DNA of 30,677 nucleotides from Prevotella sp. (GTDB lineage Bacteria; Bacteroidota; Bacteroidia; Bacteroidales; Bacteroidaceae): the NCBI GenBank assembly GCA_017428805.1, contig JAFRQC010000024.1:1-30677 (forward strand), read 5' to 3'. Position numbers and translations under genes: made by a program. This document shows positions 1 to 7,639 of the stretch, in pieces. Under the pieces are notes generated by a model. That model did no database searches. It had not been told where the DNA came from and worked only from the letters and a program-made list of their open reading frames with translations. Each line of letters begins with the position of its first letter. Position 1 is the stretch's first letter.

Positions 1-96
1 GAGATGTTGGATATGGAACATCTCATACACCTCCTTCATCTCGTTAATGCGATCTGTGTCCTTCGCATAACGGCTCTCTTTTGGTTGTTTCACCAT
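1..96 (-). CDS. 5' end of an unidentified protein (partial)
   Basis: The reverse strand opens with ATG at 96-94 and stays open for 32 codons to the window edge, beginning MVKQPKESRYAKDTDRI. An in-frame TGA lies three codons upstream of the ATG and no other start codon lies between, so the start is well fixed. The visible part is charged and shows no signal peptide or membrane segment, which suggests a cytoplasmic protein. I do not recognise the family from 32 residues. It is divergent from the FtsZ-like gene and shares a 243-bp control region with it. No clear promoter was seen on its own strand. The reading frame is certain as sequence; that it is a gene is inferred from the start context and from filling the space up to the edge. 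Confidence 0.6.
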   Translation of the reverse strand, partial: MVKQPKESRYAKDTDRINEMKEVYEMFHIQHL

Positions 97-193
97 ACTT
101 TTTCAAACTTTTGGTGTCAACCTTATTTAAAATAAGACAAACGGACATGAACATCGGTTTCCTTCGAGGTTTTTGTCAGTTTCCTCCGGACTT

Positions 194-206
194 TCTGTCA
201 GACAGA
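194..206. promoter_or_regulatory. 13-bp palindrome in divergent region
   Basis: TCTGTCAGACAGA is a perfect palindrome around a central A. It lies midway between the minus-strand gene starting at 96 and the FtsZ-like gene at 340. A dyad here could be an operator for either gene. No protein is assigned. Confidence 0.35.
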
Positions 207-270
207 GGCCTTGTGGCTCTTAGAGACAAACAGTGTTCCTTTTATAATGCAAACGGAAAGAAAAGAATTT

Positions 271-291
271 TCTCCGCAAGCCTTGCGGAGA
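271..291. promoter_or_regulatory. 10-bp-arm inverted repeat at the -33 of the ftsZ-like promoter
   Basis: CTCCGCAAG at 272-280 and CTTGCGGAG at 282-290 form a perfect inverted repeat, and t271/a291 extends it to ten pairs. Its right arm abuts the putative -33 TTTG at 292-295. This is a good position for a repressor or activator site. It could also fold as a hairpin if transcribed, but no run of T follows. Confidence 0.45.
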
Positions 292-323
292 TTTGGAGAT
301 ATAAAAAATGTTTGCTAACTTTG
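292..323 (+). promoter_or_regulatory. Bacteroidetes-type promoter of the ftsZ-like operon
   Basis: TTTG at 292-295, a 20-bp spacer and TAACTTTG at 316-323 match the Bacteroidetes sigma-ABfr pattern TTTG-N19-21-TAnnTTTG. Transcription would begin about 5-8 bases downstream, leaving a leader of roughly ten bases before the ATG at 340. Confidence 0.65.
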
Positions 324-339
324 CAGGCGAATAATCAAT

Positions 340-1611
340 ATGGATATGGGAGAGGATATCATACCGTTCTTTGGTGAGGTAAAAGACCAGATGAAGAACA
401 TCATCAAGGTGGTCGGCGTTGGTGGTGGTGGCTGCAATGCGGTGGCGAATATGTATAAGGAACGCGTTGAGGGCGTGACTTATGCTGTATGTAATACGGA
501 TAGCCAGTCGCTGTCGAGGTCGCCTGTGCCAGTGAAGATACAGTTAGGCGAAGGCCTTGGCGCAGGAGGCAATCCGGAACAGGGGCGTTGTGAAGCGGAA
601 ACAAACATCAACGACTTTGTGAAGCTGCTTTCCGACGGCACGAAGATGGTCTTCGTGACAGCCGGAATGGGTGGCGGTACTGGTACAGGTGCTGCTCCTG
701 TGGTGGCTGGCGTGGCCAAGGATATGGGCATCCTGACGGTGGGTGTGGTGACGATACCTTTCTTCTTCGAGAAGAAGCGGAAGATCATCAAGGCCCTGAA
801 GGGTGTGGATGAACTGCGCAAAAACGTGGATGCGCTGCTGATTGTGAACAACGAACGGCTGTGCGATGTGTATGCTGATTCCGATCTCTCCGTGAAGGAG
901 GCTTTCGTCAGGGCAGACAATATCCTGATGGATGCGGTGAAAGGAATCTCGGAACTGATTACCCTGCCCAGTGACGGAGGTATCAAGAGTGACTTCCGTG
1001 ATGTGGAAACCACCATCAAGGATGGCGGTGGGGCCATTATGGCGATGGGGCGTGCCAGTGGCGACCACCGTGTGGAGAGGGCTATCCTCAATGCGCTCGA
1101 CTCGCCGCTGATCTATGGCAATGATATCGGCAAGGCCAAGCGTATCCTCTTTAATATCTACTCCAGCGACGAACATCCTATCTTCGTCCGTGAGCTGCAG
1201 GAGATAGATGATTTCTTTGACCAGCTGGATCCGAATATCGATGTGATCTGGGGTACGGCTACGGATGACTCTCTGGGTGAGGATGCCAAGGTGACGATTC
1301 TGGCTACGGGTATGGAGGACCGTCTGGAGGCGGAGGTGCAGATGGACGTTCATAGCACTGAGGATGATTACTATGAGGATATCATCAAGCAACTGTATAA
1401 GCCTGCTGTGAAGACGCCTCCAACGATGGGTGCGGTGATCACGCAGACGGAGATTGATTTCGACGTGGAGCCTGCCGCAGAGCCTGAGCCTGCTGTCGTC
1501 ACGCCTCCCGAACCCGAGCCAGAGCCTGAACCCGAAGAGGAGAAGGAACCTACGATCCTGGACAAGTGGAAGATATGGCTGAACAATTTGGTTAACAGCG
1601 TCACGGAATGA
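340..1611 (+). CDS. FtsZ-like tubulin-family GTPase, probable paralogue
   Basis: A 423-residue FtsZ-family GTPase, expected to bind GTP and assemble into filaments in the cytoplasm. The glycine-rich start (VGVGGGGCNAV, about 25-35) and the tubulin signature GGGTGTG (111-117) are intact. Two changes stand out. The T7 synergy loop reads GIKSDFRD (214-221): both aspartates are kept, but the usual asparagine (NxDFxD) is lysine. The segment before GLGAG is about four residues shorter than the normal pattern (QLGEGLGAG). The tail is a Pro-Glu linker (about 377-404) and a Trp-rich amphipathic segment (404-423), without the usual short C-terminal FtsA-binding peptide. No ftsQ, ftsA or mur gene is adjacent; it overlaps the next gene by ATGA. 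ATG 340 or ATG 346 is the start; MGEDIIPFFG resembles the N-terminus of Bacteroidetes FtsZ. I infer a second, specialised FtsZ, though the main FtsZ of a rearranged genome is not excluded. Confidence 0.85.
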   Translation: MDMGEDIIPFFGEVKDQMKNIIKVVGVGGGGCNAVANMYKERVEGVTYAVCNTDSQSLSRSPVPVKIQLGEGLGAGGNPEQGRCEAETNINDFVKLLSDGTKMVFVTAGMGGGTGTGAAPVVAGVAKDMGILTVGVVTIPFFFEKKRKIIKALKGVDELRKNVDALLIVNNERLCDVYADSDLSVKEAFVRADNILMDAVKGISELITLPSDGGIKSDFRDVETTIKDGGGAIMAMGRASGDHRVERAILNALDSPLIYGNDIGKAKRILFNIYSSDEHPIFVRELQEIDDFFDQLDPNIDVIWGTATDDSLGEDAKVTILATGMEDRLEAEVQMDVHSTEDDYYEDIIKQLYKPAVKTPPTMGAVITQTEIDFDVEPAAEPEPAVVTPPEPEPEPEPEEEKEPTILDKWKIWLNNLVNSVTE

Positions 1612-2192
1612 ACGAGCAGCAGACACCTGAGGAACGGGCTTTAGAGTTGAAGCGGCTCATAGAGCAATTGCAGGCGGAGGGGAGGAATGACCTTCTGCTG
1701 AAGGCCATCGGTGTGCCCCTGCTGGAGGAACTCAGGATAGAGGCTGCCAAGGGGAGGCTGAGCAGGCTGGTCATCACGGAGGATTATCGTTTCATTCTGG
1801 AGGACTATCATAAGGAGGTGGAGCTGCAGCCGGTGCATAAAGCCGTCTATCTGTTGTTCCTGGCTCATCCCGAAGGCATCGAGTTCAAGCGGCTGGCGGA
1901 ATATCGTGAGGAATTGACACGTTATTATATGGCGACGGCGAAGATTATGGATAAGGAGAAGGTGATGGAGAGCGTGGACCATCTGATTGATCCGCTCGAC
2001 AATGCCATCAACGAGAAGTGTTCGCGCATCAAGAAGGTGTTTCTCGAACTGATGGATGAGTACACAGCCAGCTATTACATCATCAGCAGCCATACGCAGA
2101 AACACATCGCAGGCTCCAGCCGTATCTGGTACGAGCGGCTGAAGGTGATCACTCTCCCGAGGGAGTTGGTGGTTGCTGTTACAGCAACGTGA
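1608..2192 (+). CDS. Uncharacterised helical protein encoded with the FtsZ-like gene
   Basis: A 194-residue, mostly helical, charged cytoplasmic protein with no signal or membrane helix. The N-terminus (1-60) is a Glu/Leu/Lys-rich probable coiled coil. The middle (about 76-110, VHKAVYLLFLAHPEGIEF) and the stretch DPLDNAINEKCSRIKKVF (about 127-145) look like conserved core helices. I recall similar wording from uncharacterised Bacteroidetes proteins but cannot name a family. The start codon overlaps the ftsZ-like stop (ATGA), so translation is probably coupled and a shared function is likely. Its last 14 bases overlap the 3' end of yraN on the other strand. A role as a regulator or adaptor of the FtsZ-like filament is inference from operon structure only. 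Confidence 0.75.
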   Translation: MNEQQTPEERALELKRLIEQLQAEGRNDLLLKAIGVPLLEELRIEAAKGRLSRLVITEDYRFILEDYHKEVELQPVHKAVYLLFLAHPEGIEFKRLAEYREELTRYYMATAKIMDKEKVMESVDHLIDPLDNAINEKCSRIKKVFLELMDEYTASYYIISSHTQKHIAGSSRIWYERLKVITLPRELVVAVTAT

Positions 2193-2538
2193 CGTCCTGG
2201 ATGTGCTGAATATCAGGATCCGTTCCGACAGTCCCCACAATGGAGATGATGTCGAAACGGATCTCTTGACGGATATGCTTGAATTTGACGTAGTGGCTGA
2301 TAGCCTGTTGCAGGTTCTGCAGCTTGTGGTAGTCGACGGACTCCTCGGGTTCGCCATAAAGGCGGTTGCGGCGGGTCTTCACCTCCACAAACACCACCAC
2401 GTCGTCGTCCAGCGCAATGATGTCGATGTCCCTTCTGCCCGACTTCCAGTCGCGCTCCACAATGGTATATCCCTTTTCCTCTAGATACTTTGCAGCCAGA
2501 TCCTCACCCCATTTTCCCGTGTCGTTATGTGCAGCCAT
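2179..2538 (-). CDS. yraN: YraN family protein (UPF0102), endonuclease-like fold
   Basis: A 119-residue protein with the UPF0102 pattern: GKWGEDLAAKYLEEKGY at the N-terminus, then the restriction-endonuclease-like core RRDIDIIALDDDVVVFVEVKTR, whose D...E-x-K residues resemble a nuclease active site. The family is widespread and its function is not firmly known; a link to Holliday-junction or recombination-associated nucleases is based on fold. I chose ATG 2538, beginning MAAHNDTG, because the longer frame to 2583 adds fifteen residues lying in the probable promoter. It converges on the 194-residue gene and the two overlap by 14 bp. Confidence 0.88.
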   Translation of the reverse strand: MAAHNDTGKWGEDLAAKYLEEKGYTIVERDWKSGRRDIDIIALDDDVVVFVEVKTRRNRLYGEPEESVDYHKLQNLQQAISHYVKFKHIRQEIRFDIISIVGTVGTDPDIQHIQDVTLL

Positions 2539-2556
2539 CTTCTCTGTTTTTTGATG

Positions 2557-2587
2557 CGAAGATAAGCACTTTTTCCGAATCAACCAA
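2557..2587 (-). promoter_or_regulatory. Possible yraN promoter
   Basis: On the minus strand TTGG, a spacer of 19 bases and TATCTTCG (2564-2557) resemble TTTG-N20-TAnnTTTG with one mismatch in each box. It is 18 bases from the chosen yraN start, which supports the shorter start. Confidence 0.35.
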
Positions 2588-2615
2588 GGATAATAGGATT
2601 TTTGTGAGTCGTTTT

Positions 2616-2647
2616 TTTGGATTTTTCCCGTTTTTTATTTATTTTTG
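2616..2647 (+). promoter_or_regulatory. Promoter of the PUL regulator gene
   Basis: TTTG at 2616-2619, exactly 20 bases of spacer and TATTTTTG at 2640-2647 match the Bacteroidetes consensus. The regulator's ATG follows at 2671. Confidence 0.65.
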
Positions 2648-2670
2648 CAGCCGGATAAAGAACTAAGCAT

Positions 2671-4242
2671 ATGCATAAGTTATTCTTGCGTACCTTATTA
2701 TATTTAATAGTTGCAACGTTGTTGGCTTCATGTACCGAAGCGAAGGTATATAAGATTGGGGTGGCACAGTGCTCAAAAGGACCTTGGCGCGAGAAAGTGA
2801 ACCAAGAGATGCTTGCAGCCCAGCATTTATACGAACACGATGTAAAGGTCAGCATCGCAAATTCGGTTGATGACCCTGAATTGCAGGCTCATCTGATAGA
2901 TAGTCTGGCTCAGACGGATATTGACCTGATGGTGGTTGCTCCTTATGAGGATATTACGATTATCAATGATGCCATAGCCCGGGTTCTGAAGGCTGGTATC
3001 CCTGTCGTGAGCTTTGACCGCAAGACCAGTGCAGACTATACGGCCTTTATTGGTGGCAATAATGTCGAGGCAGGATATATCGTGGGCCAGTATATTGCTT
3101 CAATCGTCAGAAGTAGGAATCTGCCGAAGGGCAGGAAGCCTCTGGTGGTAGAGATTACGGGATTACTGAGTAGCACACCAGCCCTTGAGCGTCATCGCGG
3201 TTTTGAATCAGCCATGAAAGCCTTACCGGAGGTGGAGTATGTTTGTCGGATAAGCGACTGGTCGAGCGACGCATCCTGCGACATTGTTACCCAATTGATT
3301 GATTCGCTCCGACGGTCAGACATCAGTCAGTTGGACAACACCTTTGTGTTCTGTCACAACGACGGTATGGCCACAGGGGTATATAAAGCCGTGGTAGAGC
3401 AGGATGTTGAGGGTCGTATTAAGATCCTTGGTATCGACGGTATGCCTGGCGAGGGGCTGGAGTATGTAAAATTGGGGCATCAGATAGGTACCTATTATTA
3501 TCCTACTCATGGCGAAAAGATTATCAGGCTTGCACTTGATATTTTGACGGGCAGGCCTTATGAACGTGAAAACCCGTTGCTGGGTTTTGTCGTCACGCCC
3601 GACAATGTAGATCTGGTCATGACCGAGGCTTCAGAACTGATGAAGCAGAATGATGATTTGGTGACCATTCACGATAAGTTGGAGAACTCGCTGGTGCTTT
3701 ATAATACACAGCACAAGGTACTTGTGGGTAGTTTTGTGACTATCGCTGTTCTGCTCTTGGCAATTATCATGATACTGTTTGCATTGTGGTTGACGAAAAA
3801 GAATATACGTAAACGTCAGAGCATGAATGTGGAGCAGACGTTGTTCTATACCGATGCCAGCAATCGGCGCCTTCATGAGATATTCGTTACGTCTACAGAA
3901 GAGATGCCTGTCCCCAAGAGTCAGGACATGTTGTTTGCAGAACAACTGAATGAGGCTATCCGTAAAAACATGTCGAATCCCAACCTCAAGATGGATAATC
4001 TTGGCGAGGAGATGGGACTGAGCCGTGTACAGCTCTACAGGAAAGTAAAGGCCATAACAGGACAGACGCCTGTGGAACTGTTACGGCAAATGAGACTGCA
4101 ACAAGCTTATGCATTGCTGACATCGACCACGAAGACTGTAGGCGAGATAGCGTATGAGGTGGGCTTTGGCACCCCTGGCTATTTCTCAAATTGCTTTAAA
4201 AAACAGTTTGGCAAGTATCCGACAGAACTAAGAGCGGAATAA
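2671..4242 (+). CDS. Membrane-anchored regulator: periplasmic sugar-binding domain fused to AraC-type HTH
   Basis: A 523-residue one-component sensor-regulator, probably controlling the fructan locus downstream. An N-terminal hydrophobic segment ends in LLASC (Cys21), a lipobox-like motif. Residues about 26-335 are a type I periplasmic binding domain (Peripla_BP_4/LacI-like: KIGVAQCSKGPW start, then DLMVVAPYE, VVSFDRK, ILGIDGMPGEG). One membrane helix follows at about 350-373. An AraC-family domain at about 418-522 carries two helix-turn-helix units (LGEEMGLSRVQLYRKVKAI and IAYEVGFGTPGYFSNCF). The Bacteroides fructan PUL regulator BT1754 is a hybrid two-component protein with the same kind of sensor but with kinase and receiver domains between; those are absent here. 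The frame is intact, so it is not decayed. How ligand binding reaches the DNA-binding part, and how that part finds DNA from the membrane, is open. Fructose as ligand is inference from neighbours. Confidence 0.85.
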   Translation: MHKLFLRTLLYLIVATLLASCTEAKVYKIGVAQCSKGPWREKVNQEMLAAQHLYEHDVKVSIANSVDDPELQAHLIDSLAQTDIDLMVVAPYEDITIINDAIARVLKAGIPVVSFDRKTSADYTAFIGGNNVEAGYIVGQYIASIVRSRNLPKGRKPLVVEITGLLSSTPALERHRGFESAMKALPEVEYVCRISDWSSDASCDIVTQLIDSLRRSDISQLDNTFVFCHNDGMATGVYKAVVEQDVEGRIKILGIDGMPGEGLEYVKLGHQIGTYYYPTHGEKIIRLALDILTGRPYERENPLLGFVVTPDNVDLVMTEASELMKQNDDLVTIHDKLENSLVLYNTQHKVLVGSFVTIAVLLLAIIMILFALWLTKKNIRKRQSMNVEQTLFYTDASNRRLHEIFVTSTEEMPVPKSQDMLFAEQLNEAIRKNMSNPNLKMDNLGEEMGLSRVQLYRKVKAITGQTPVELLRQMRLQQAYALLTSTTKTVGEIAYEVGFGTPGYFSNCFKKQFGKYPTELRAE

Positions 4243-4251
4243 TTTTTTTTT

Positions 4252-4343
4252 GTTTACGGTCTACGGTTTACAGATGATTACCTCTGCGGGTGTTTCGGCC
4301 TCCAGTCATATCATCTGTAAACTGTAAACCGTAAACTGTAAAC
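4252..4343. repeat. Inverted array of heptamers (GTAAACY type)
   Basis: The left arm at 4252-4278 and right arm at 4310-4336 pair at 25 of 27 positions around a 31-base loop. The right side consists of four tandem heptamers of the form CYGTAAA (4315-4342); the left has three of the form TYTACRG (4253-4273). The run of T (4243-4251) precedes the hairpin and A-rich sequence follows, so it is not a standard intrinsic terminator for the regulator gene, although a strong hairpin could still stop or stabilise the transcript. Confidence 0.8.
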
Positions 4344-4364
4344 AAAACAAAAATGACTCAGCGC

Positions 4365-4407
4365 TTGACATTTTTGACATAATAGTCAACGATTGTTACA
4401 TGTAACA
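4365..4407. promoter_or_regulatory. Candidate operator for susC: direct repeats and a 14-bp palindrome
   Basis: Two direct copies of TTGACAT (4365-4371 and 4374-4380), nine bases apart, are followed by the perfect palindrome TGTTACATGTAACA (4394-4407). They lie 50-100 bp upstream of the probable susC -7 box. AraC-type proteins usually bind direct repeats, so the first pair fits the regulator encoded just upstream. The assignment is inference. Confidence 0.4.
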
Positions 4408-4458
4408 TTTTTGCTAGTATCTGAACGATATTTGCTATATTCGCATGTATTATTATTG

Positions 4459-4466
4459 TACTTTTG
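4459..4466 (+). promoter_or_regulatory. Probable -7 box of the susC operon
   Basis: TACTTTTG matches TAnnTTTG and lies 48 bases upstream of the susC ATG. No TTTG is at the ideal 20-base spacing (the nearest, 4431-4434, is 24 away), as expected for a promoter that needs an activator. A second weaker box, TATATTCG, is at 4436-4443. Confidence 0.45.
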
Positions 4467-4513
4467 CAGCAAATTCAATTCACAAAAGTACTAATCAATT
4501 TAAAAGTTCAACA

Positions 4514-7500
4514 ATGGAACAACTAAAGAAACTTTTTCTAAGTTTGTTGGCTCTCTTGACGTGTACTATAATGTACGCGCAAAGTGAGATTAGTGGTACC
4601 GTCGTCGATGCTTCTGGTGAGACGGTCATCGGTGCCACAGTAATGGAGAAGGGAACCTCGAACGGTACGATTACCGATTTCGACGGAAACTTCACGATTA
4701 AAGTAAACGAGGGTGCAATCCTCGTAATCTCTTACATCGGCTACCAGACTCAGGAGTTGCCAGCCCAGCAGGGCATGAAGGTGACTCTGAAGGACGATGC
4801 CGAGGTGTTGCAGGAAGTGGTGGTGACTGGTTATACCACCCAGCGCAAGGCCGATCTGACGGGTGCTATCTCAACAGTCAGCGTTGACGAGATGGCTAAG
4901 CAGAACGAAAACAACCCGATGAAAGCTCTGCAGGGACGTGTGCCAGGCATGAACATTACTGCCGACGGTAACCCCTCTGGTGCAGCAACAGTCCGCATCC
5001 GTGGTGTCGGAACCTTGAACGATAACGATCCTCTTTACATCATCGACGGTGTGCCTACTAAAGCCGGCATGCACGAGCTGAACGGAAACGATATCGAGAG
5101 CATCCAGGTACTGAAAGATGCCGCTTCGGCCAGCATCTACGGCTCACGGGCTGCTAATGGTGTGATCATTATCACTACCAAGAAAGGTAAGGATGGTAAG
5201 ATAAAGGTCAACTTCGACGGAAGCGTTGCCGCCTCTTTCTATACCAATAAGATTGAGACGATGAATGCCAGCGAGTGGGGCAGAGCCTATTGGCAGGCAA
5301 GCGTCAACGATGGACTGAATCCCAGCAACAACAATCTGGGTTATAACTATGACTGGAGTTACGACAATAACGGCAACCCCGTGCTGAACAATATGACGAT
5401 GAACATGTTCCTCGATGAAAACGGTACAGTACGCGCCGGCGACACCGACTGGTTCAAAGAGATTACCCGTACGGGTGTCGTTCAGCAGTACAATGTATCT
5501 GTCAGCAACGGCTCTGAGAAAGGAAGCTCGTTCTTCTCTTTTGGCTACTACGACAACAAGGGTACGATCAAGGACAGCTATTTCAACCGCCTCTCCGCTC
5601 GTGCCAATGCAGACTACAAGCTTTTCGACGGCAACGTGGTTCTCGGCGAGAACTTCACCATCAACCGCACAAGAGGCGCTGATGCACCTGGCGGTGTGCT
5701 AGAGCACGCTCTGGAGTTCAATCCCAACTTCCCCATTTACGCCGAAAACGGCAAATATGCTCAGGCTCTTGGCGCCTACTCAGAACGTGAGAATCCGCTG
5801 AGCATGATCGACAATGCCAAAGACAACGAATACACCCAGTGGCGTATGTTCGGCGATGTTCACCTGAGTGTGACTCCGTTCAAGAACTTCATGGTTCGCA
5901 CCACCTTTGGTATGGACTATACGCAGAAGGAACAGCGCTTTTTCACCTACCCTATCGCAAACGGTAAGGTGATGCGTACCGATTCTGCCGTCGAAGGCAA
6001 GCAGGAACACACTATGCGCTGGATGTGGAACGCCATTGCTACCTATAATCTGGAGATCGGCAAGCATCGCGGTGATGCCATGATCGGTACTGAGGTGAAC
6101 CGTCAGGACTACAAGATGAACAGCGCCAAGCGCTATGAGCTGGCTATCCTGAACACTGACTACATGTGGCCTTCAGCAGGCGCTGGCCGTCAGTTGGCTG
6201 AAGGTTTCGGTGAGGGATTCTCACTCGTATCGTTCTTTGGTAAGGTCAACTATACATACGACGACAAGTATCTGGCTTCGTTCACCATCCGTCGTGACGG
6301 TTCAAGCCGCTTCGGTTCCAGCAACCAATATGGTACATTCCCGTCTGTCAGTGCTGGTTGGCGTATTTCTCAGGAGAAGTTCATGGAGGGCACCAAGAAC
6401 TGGCTCGACAACTTGAAATTGCGCTACTCTTGGGGACAGACCGGTAACCAGGAAATCTCTAACACAGCGCGTTATACCCTATATAAATCTGTAGTCTCTA
6501 CAGGTCTTTGGGGTAGCGGTCAGGCCGGTTCATCATACGATATCACAGGTACGAACGGCGGTTATGACCTGCCCAACGGCTATGTCCGCAACCAGCGCGG
6601 CAACGACGATATCAAGTGGGAGACCACCACACAGCATAACATCGGTCTCGACTTCGCCATCCTGAGAAACGAAATCTACGGAAGCTTCGACTGGTATGAT
6701 AAGAAGACCACCGACATTCTGCTCTTCATGGAAGGTATCGCCGCTATGGGTGAGGGAGCCGGACAGTGGATCAACGCTGGCGAGGTGAAGAACAACGGTT
6801 GGGAACTGACAGTGGGCTATCGCCATCGTCTGCCTAACGATTTCTCCTGGGACATCAGCGGAAACATCAGTAAGTATACGAACGAGATCACCAAGTTGCC
6901 TGAGACAGTGGCTGCCAACGGTAAATATGGTGGTAACGGAGTGAAGAGCGTTGTTGGTCACGCCATGTTCTCGCAGGTGGGCTATATCTACGACGGTATC
7001 TTCAAGAGTCAGGAGGAGATCGACAACCATGCAATTCAGGAAGGTGCCGGACTGGGCCGCATCCGCTATAAGGATCTGAATGGCGACGGCTTCATCACAG
7101 AGGAAGACCAGGACTGGATCTATGATCCCACACCCGCCTTCACCTGGGGTCTGAACATCTATCTGCAGTACAAGAACTGGGATCTGACCATGTTCTGGCA
7201 AGGTGTGCAGGGGGTAGACGTAGATTGTAGAGGATACAAGTCTCAGACCGACTTCTGGGCCAACTCTGCCATCAACGTACCTTATCTGAATAAGGGTATC
7301 CGTGCACTTGATGCTTGGAGTCCTGCCAACCCAGACAGCAATATCCCTGCACTTACCACTTCGGACACCAACAACGAGGGTCGTGTATCTTCTTATTATA
7401 TTGAAAACGGTTCATACGCAAAACTGCGCACTATACAATTAGGCTATAACATGCCGAAACAGGTGACTGACAAGTTGCGCATAGACCGCATCCGCCTCTA

Positions 7501-7624
7501 CGCTTCTGCCCAGAACCTGCTGACCATCAAGAGCGGCAAATTCACTGGCGCCGATCCCGAGAACCCTGGATTCAACTATCCTATCCCACTCAATCTTACT
7601 TTCGGACTCAATGTTTCATTCTAA
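4514..7624 (+). CDS. susC: SusC-like TonB-dependent outer-membrane transporter
   Basis: A 1036-residue SusC/RagA-family barrel that would import oligosaccharides, probably fructo-oligosaccharides, through the outer membrane using TonB energy. Visible parts are a signal peptide (about 1-23, ending MYAQ), a carboxypeptidase-regulatory-like domain (about 25-105, ISGTVVDASGETVIGATV), the TonB-box-like EVVVTGY, the plug (ALQGRVPGMNI ... DPLYIIDGVP ... IESIQVLKDAASASIYGSRAANGVIIITTKKG) and a long beta-barrel ending in the aromatic FGLNVSF. I chose ATG 4514, which starts the signal peptide; the longer frame from 4445 covers the promoter. susD follows after 15 bases. It corresponds in position to BT1763 of the Bacteroides levan locus. 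Confidence 0.95.
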   Translation: MEQLKKLFLSLLALLTCTIMYAQSEISGTVVDASGETVIGATVMEKGTSNGTITDFDGNFTIKVNEGAILVISYIGYQTQELPAQQGMKVTLKDDAEVLQEVVVTGYTTQRKADLTGAISTVSVDEMAKQNENNPMKALQGRVPGMNITADGNPSGAATVRIRGVGTLNDNDPLYIIDGVPTKAGMHELNGNDIESIQVLKDAASASIYGSRAANGVIIITTKKGKDGKIKVNFDGSVAASFYTNKIETMNASEWGRAYWQASVNDGLNPSNNNLGYNYDWSYDNNGNPVLNNMTMNMFLDENGTVRAGDTDWFKEITRTGVVQQYNVSVSNGSEKGSSFFSFGYYDNKGTIKDSYFNRLSARANADYKLFDGNVVLGENFTINRTRGADAPGGVLEHALEFNPNFPIYAENGKYAQALGAYSERENPLSMIDNAKDNEYTQWRMFGDVHLSVTPFKNFMVRTTFGMDYTQKEQRFFTYPIANGKVMRTDSAVEGKQEHTMRWMWNAIATYNLEIGKHRGDAMIGTEVNRQDYKMNSAKRYELAILNTDYMWPSAGAGRQLAEGFGEGFSLVSFFGKVNYTYDDKYLASFTIRRDGSSRFGSSNQYGTFPSVSAGWRISQEKFMEGTKNWLDNLKLRYSWGQTGNQEISNTARYTLYKSVVSTGLWGSGQAGSSYDITGTNGGYDLPNGYVRNQRGNDDIKWETTTQHNIGLDFAILRNEIYGSFDWYDKKTTDILLFMEGIAAMGEGAGQWINAGEVKNNGWELTVGYRHRLPNDFSWDISGNISKYTNEITKLPETVAANGKYGGNGVKSVVGHAMFSQVGYIYDGIFKSQEEIDNHAIQEGAGLGRIRYKDLNGDGFITEEDQDWIYDPTPAFTWGLNIYLQYKNWDLTMFWQGVQGVDVDCRGYKSQTDFWANSAINVPYLNKGIRALDAWSPANPDSNIPALTTSDTNNEGRVSSYYIENGSYAKLRTIQLGYNMPKQVTDKLRIDRIRLYASAQNLLTIKSGKFTGADPENPGFNYPIPLNLTFGLNVSF

Positions 7625-7639
7625 AAAATAGCAACGATT

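Noticed and set aside
81..377. 98-codon open frame on the plus strand before the ftsZ-like gene
   Set aside because: It covers the divergent promoter region, both palindromes and the promoter boxes, and shows no protein-like pattern.
1371..1604. Antisense 77-codon Gly/Ser-rich frame over the ftsZ-like tail
   Set aside because: It is the complement of the Pro-Glu repeat codons of the linker and has no independent support.
2671..4242. Regulator as a decayed hybrid two-component gene
   Set aside because: The frame is continuous, all domain borders are clean and no kinase remnants are visible; a compact architecture is more likely.
4243..4345. Standard intrinsic terminator after the regulator gene
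   Set aside because: The T-run precedes the stem and A-rich sequence follows it on the plus strand, so the canonical order is missing; it is listed as a repeat.
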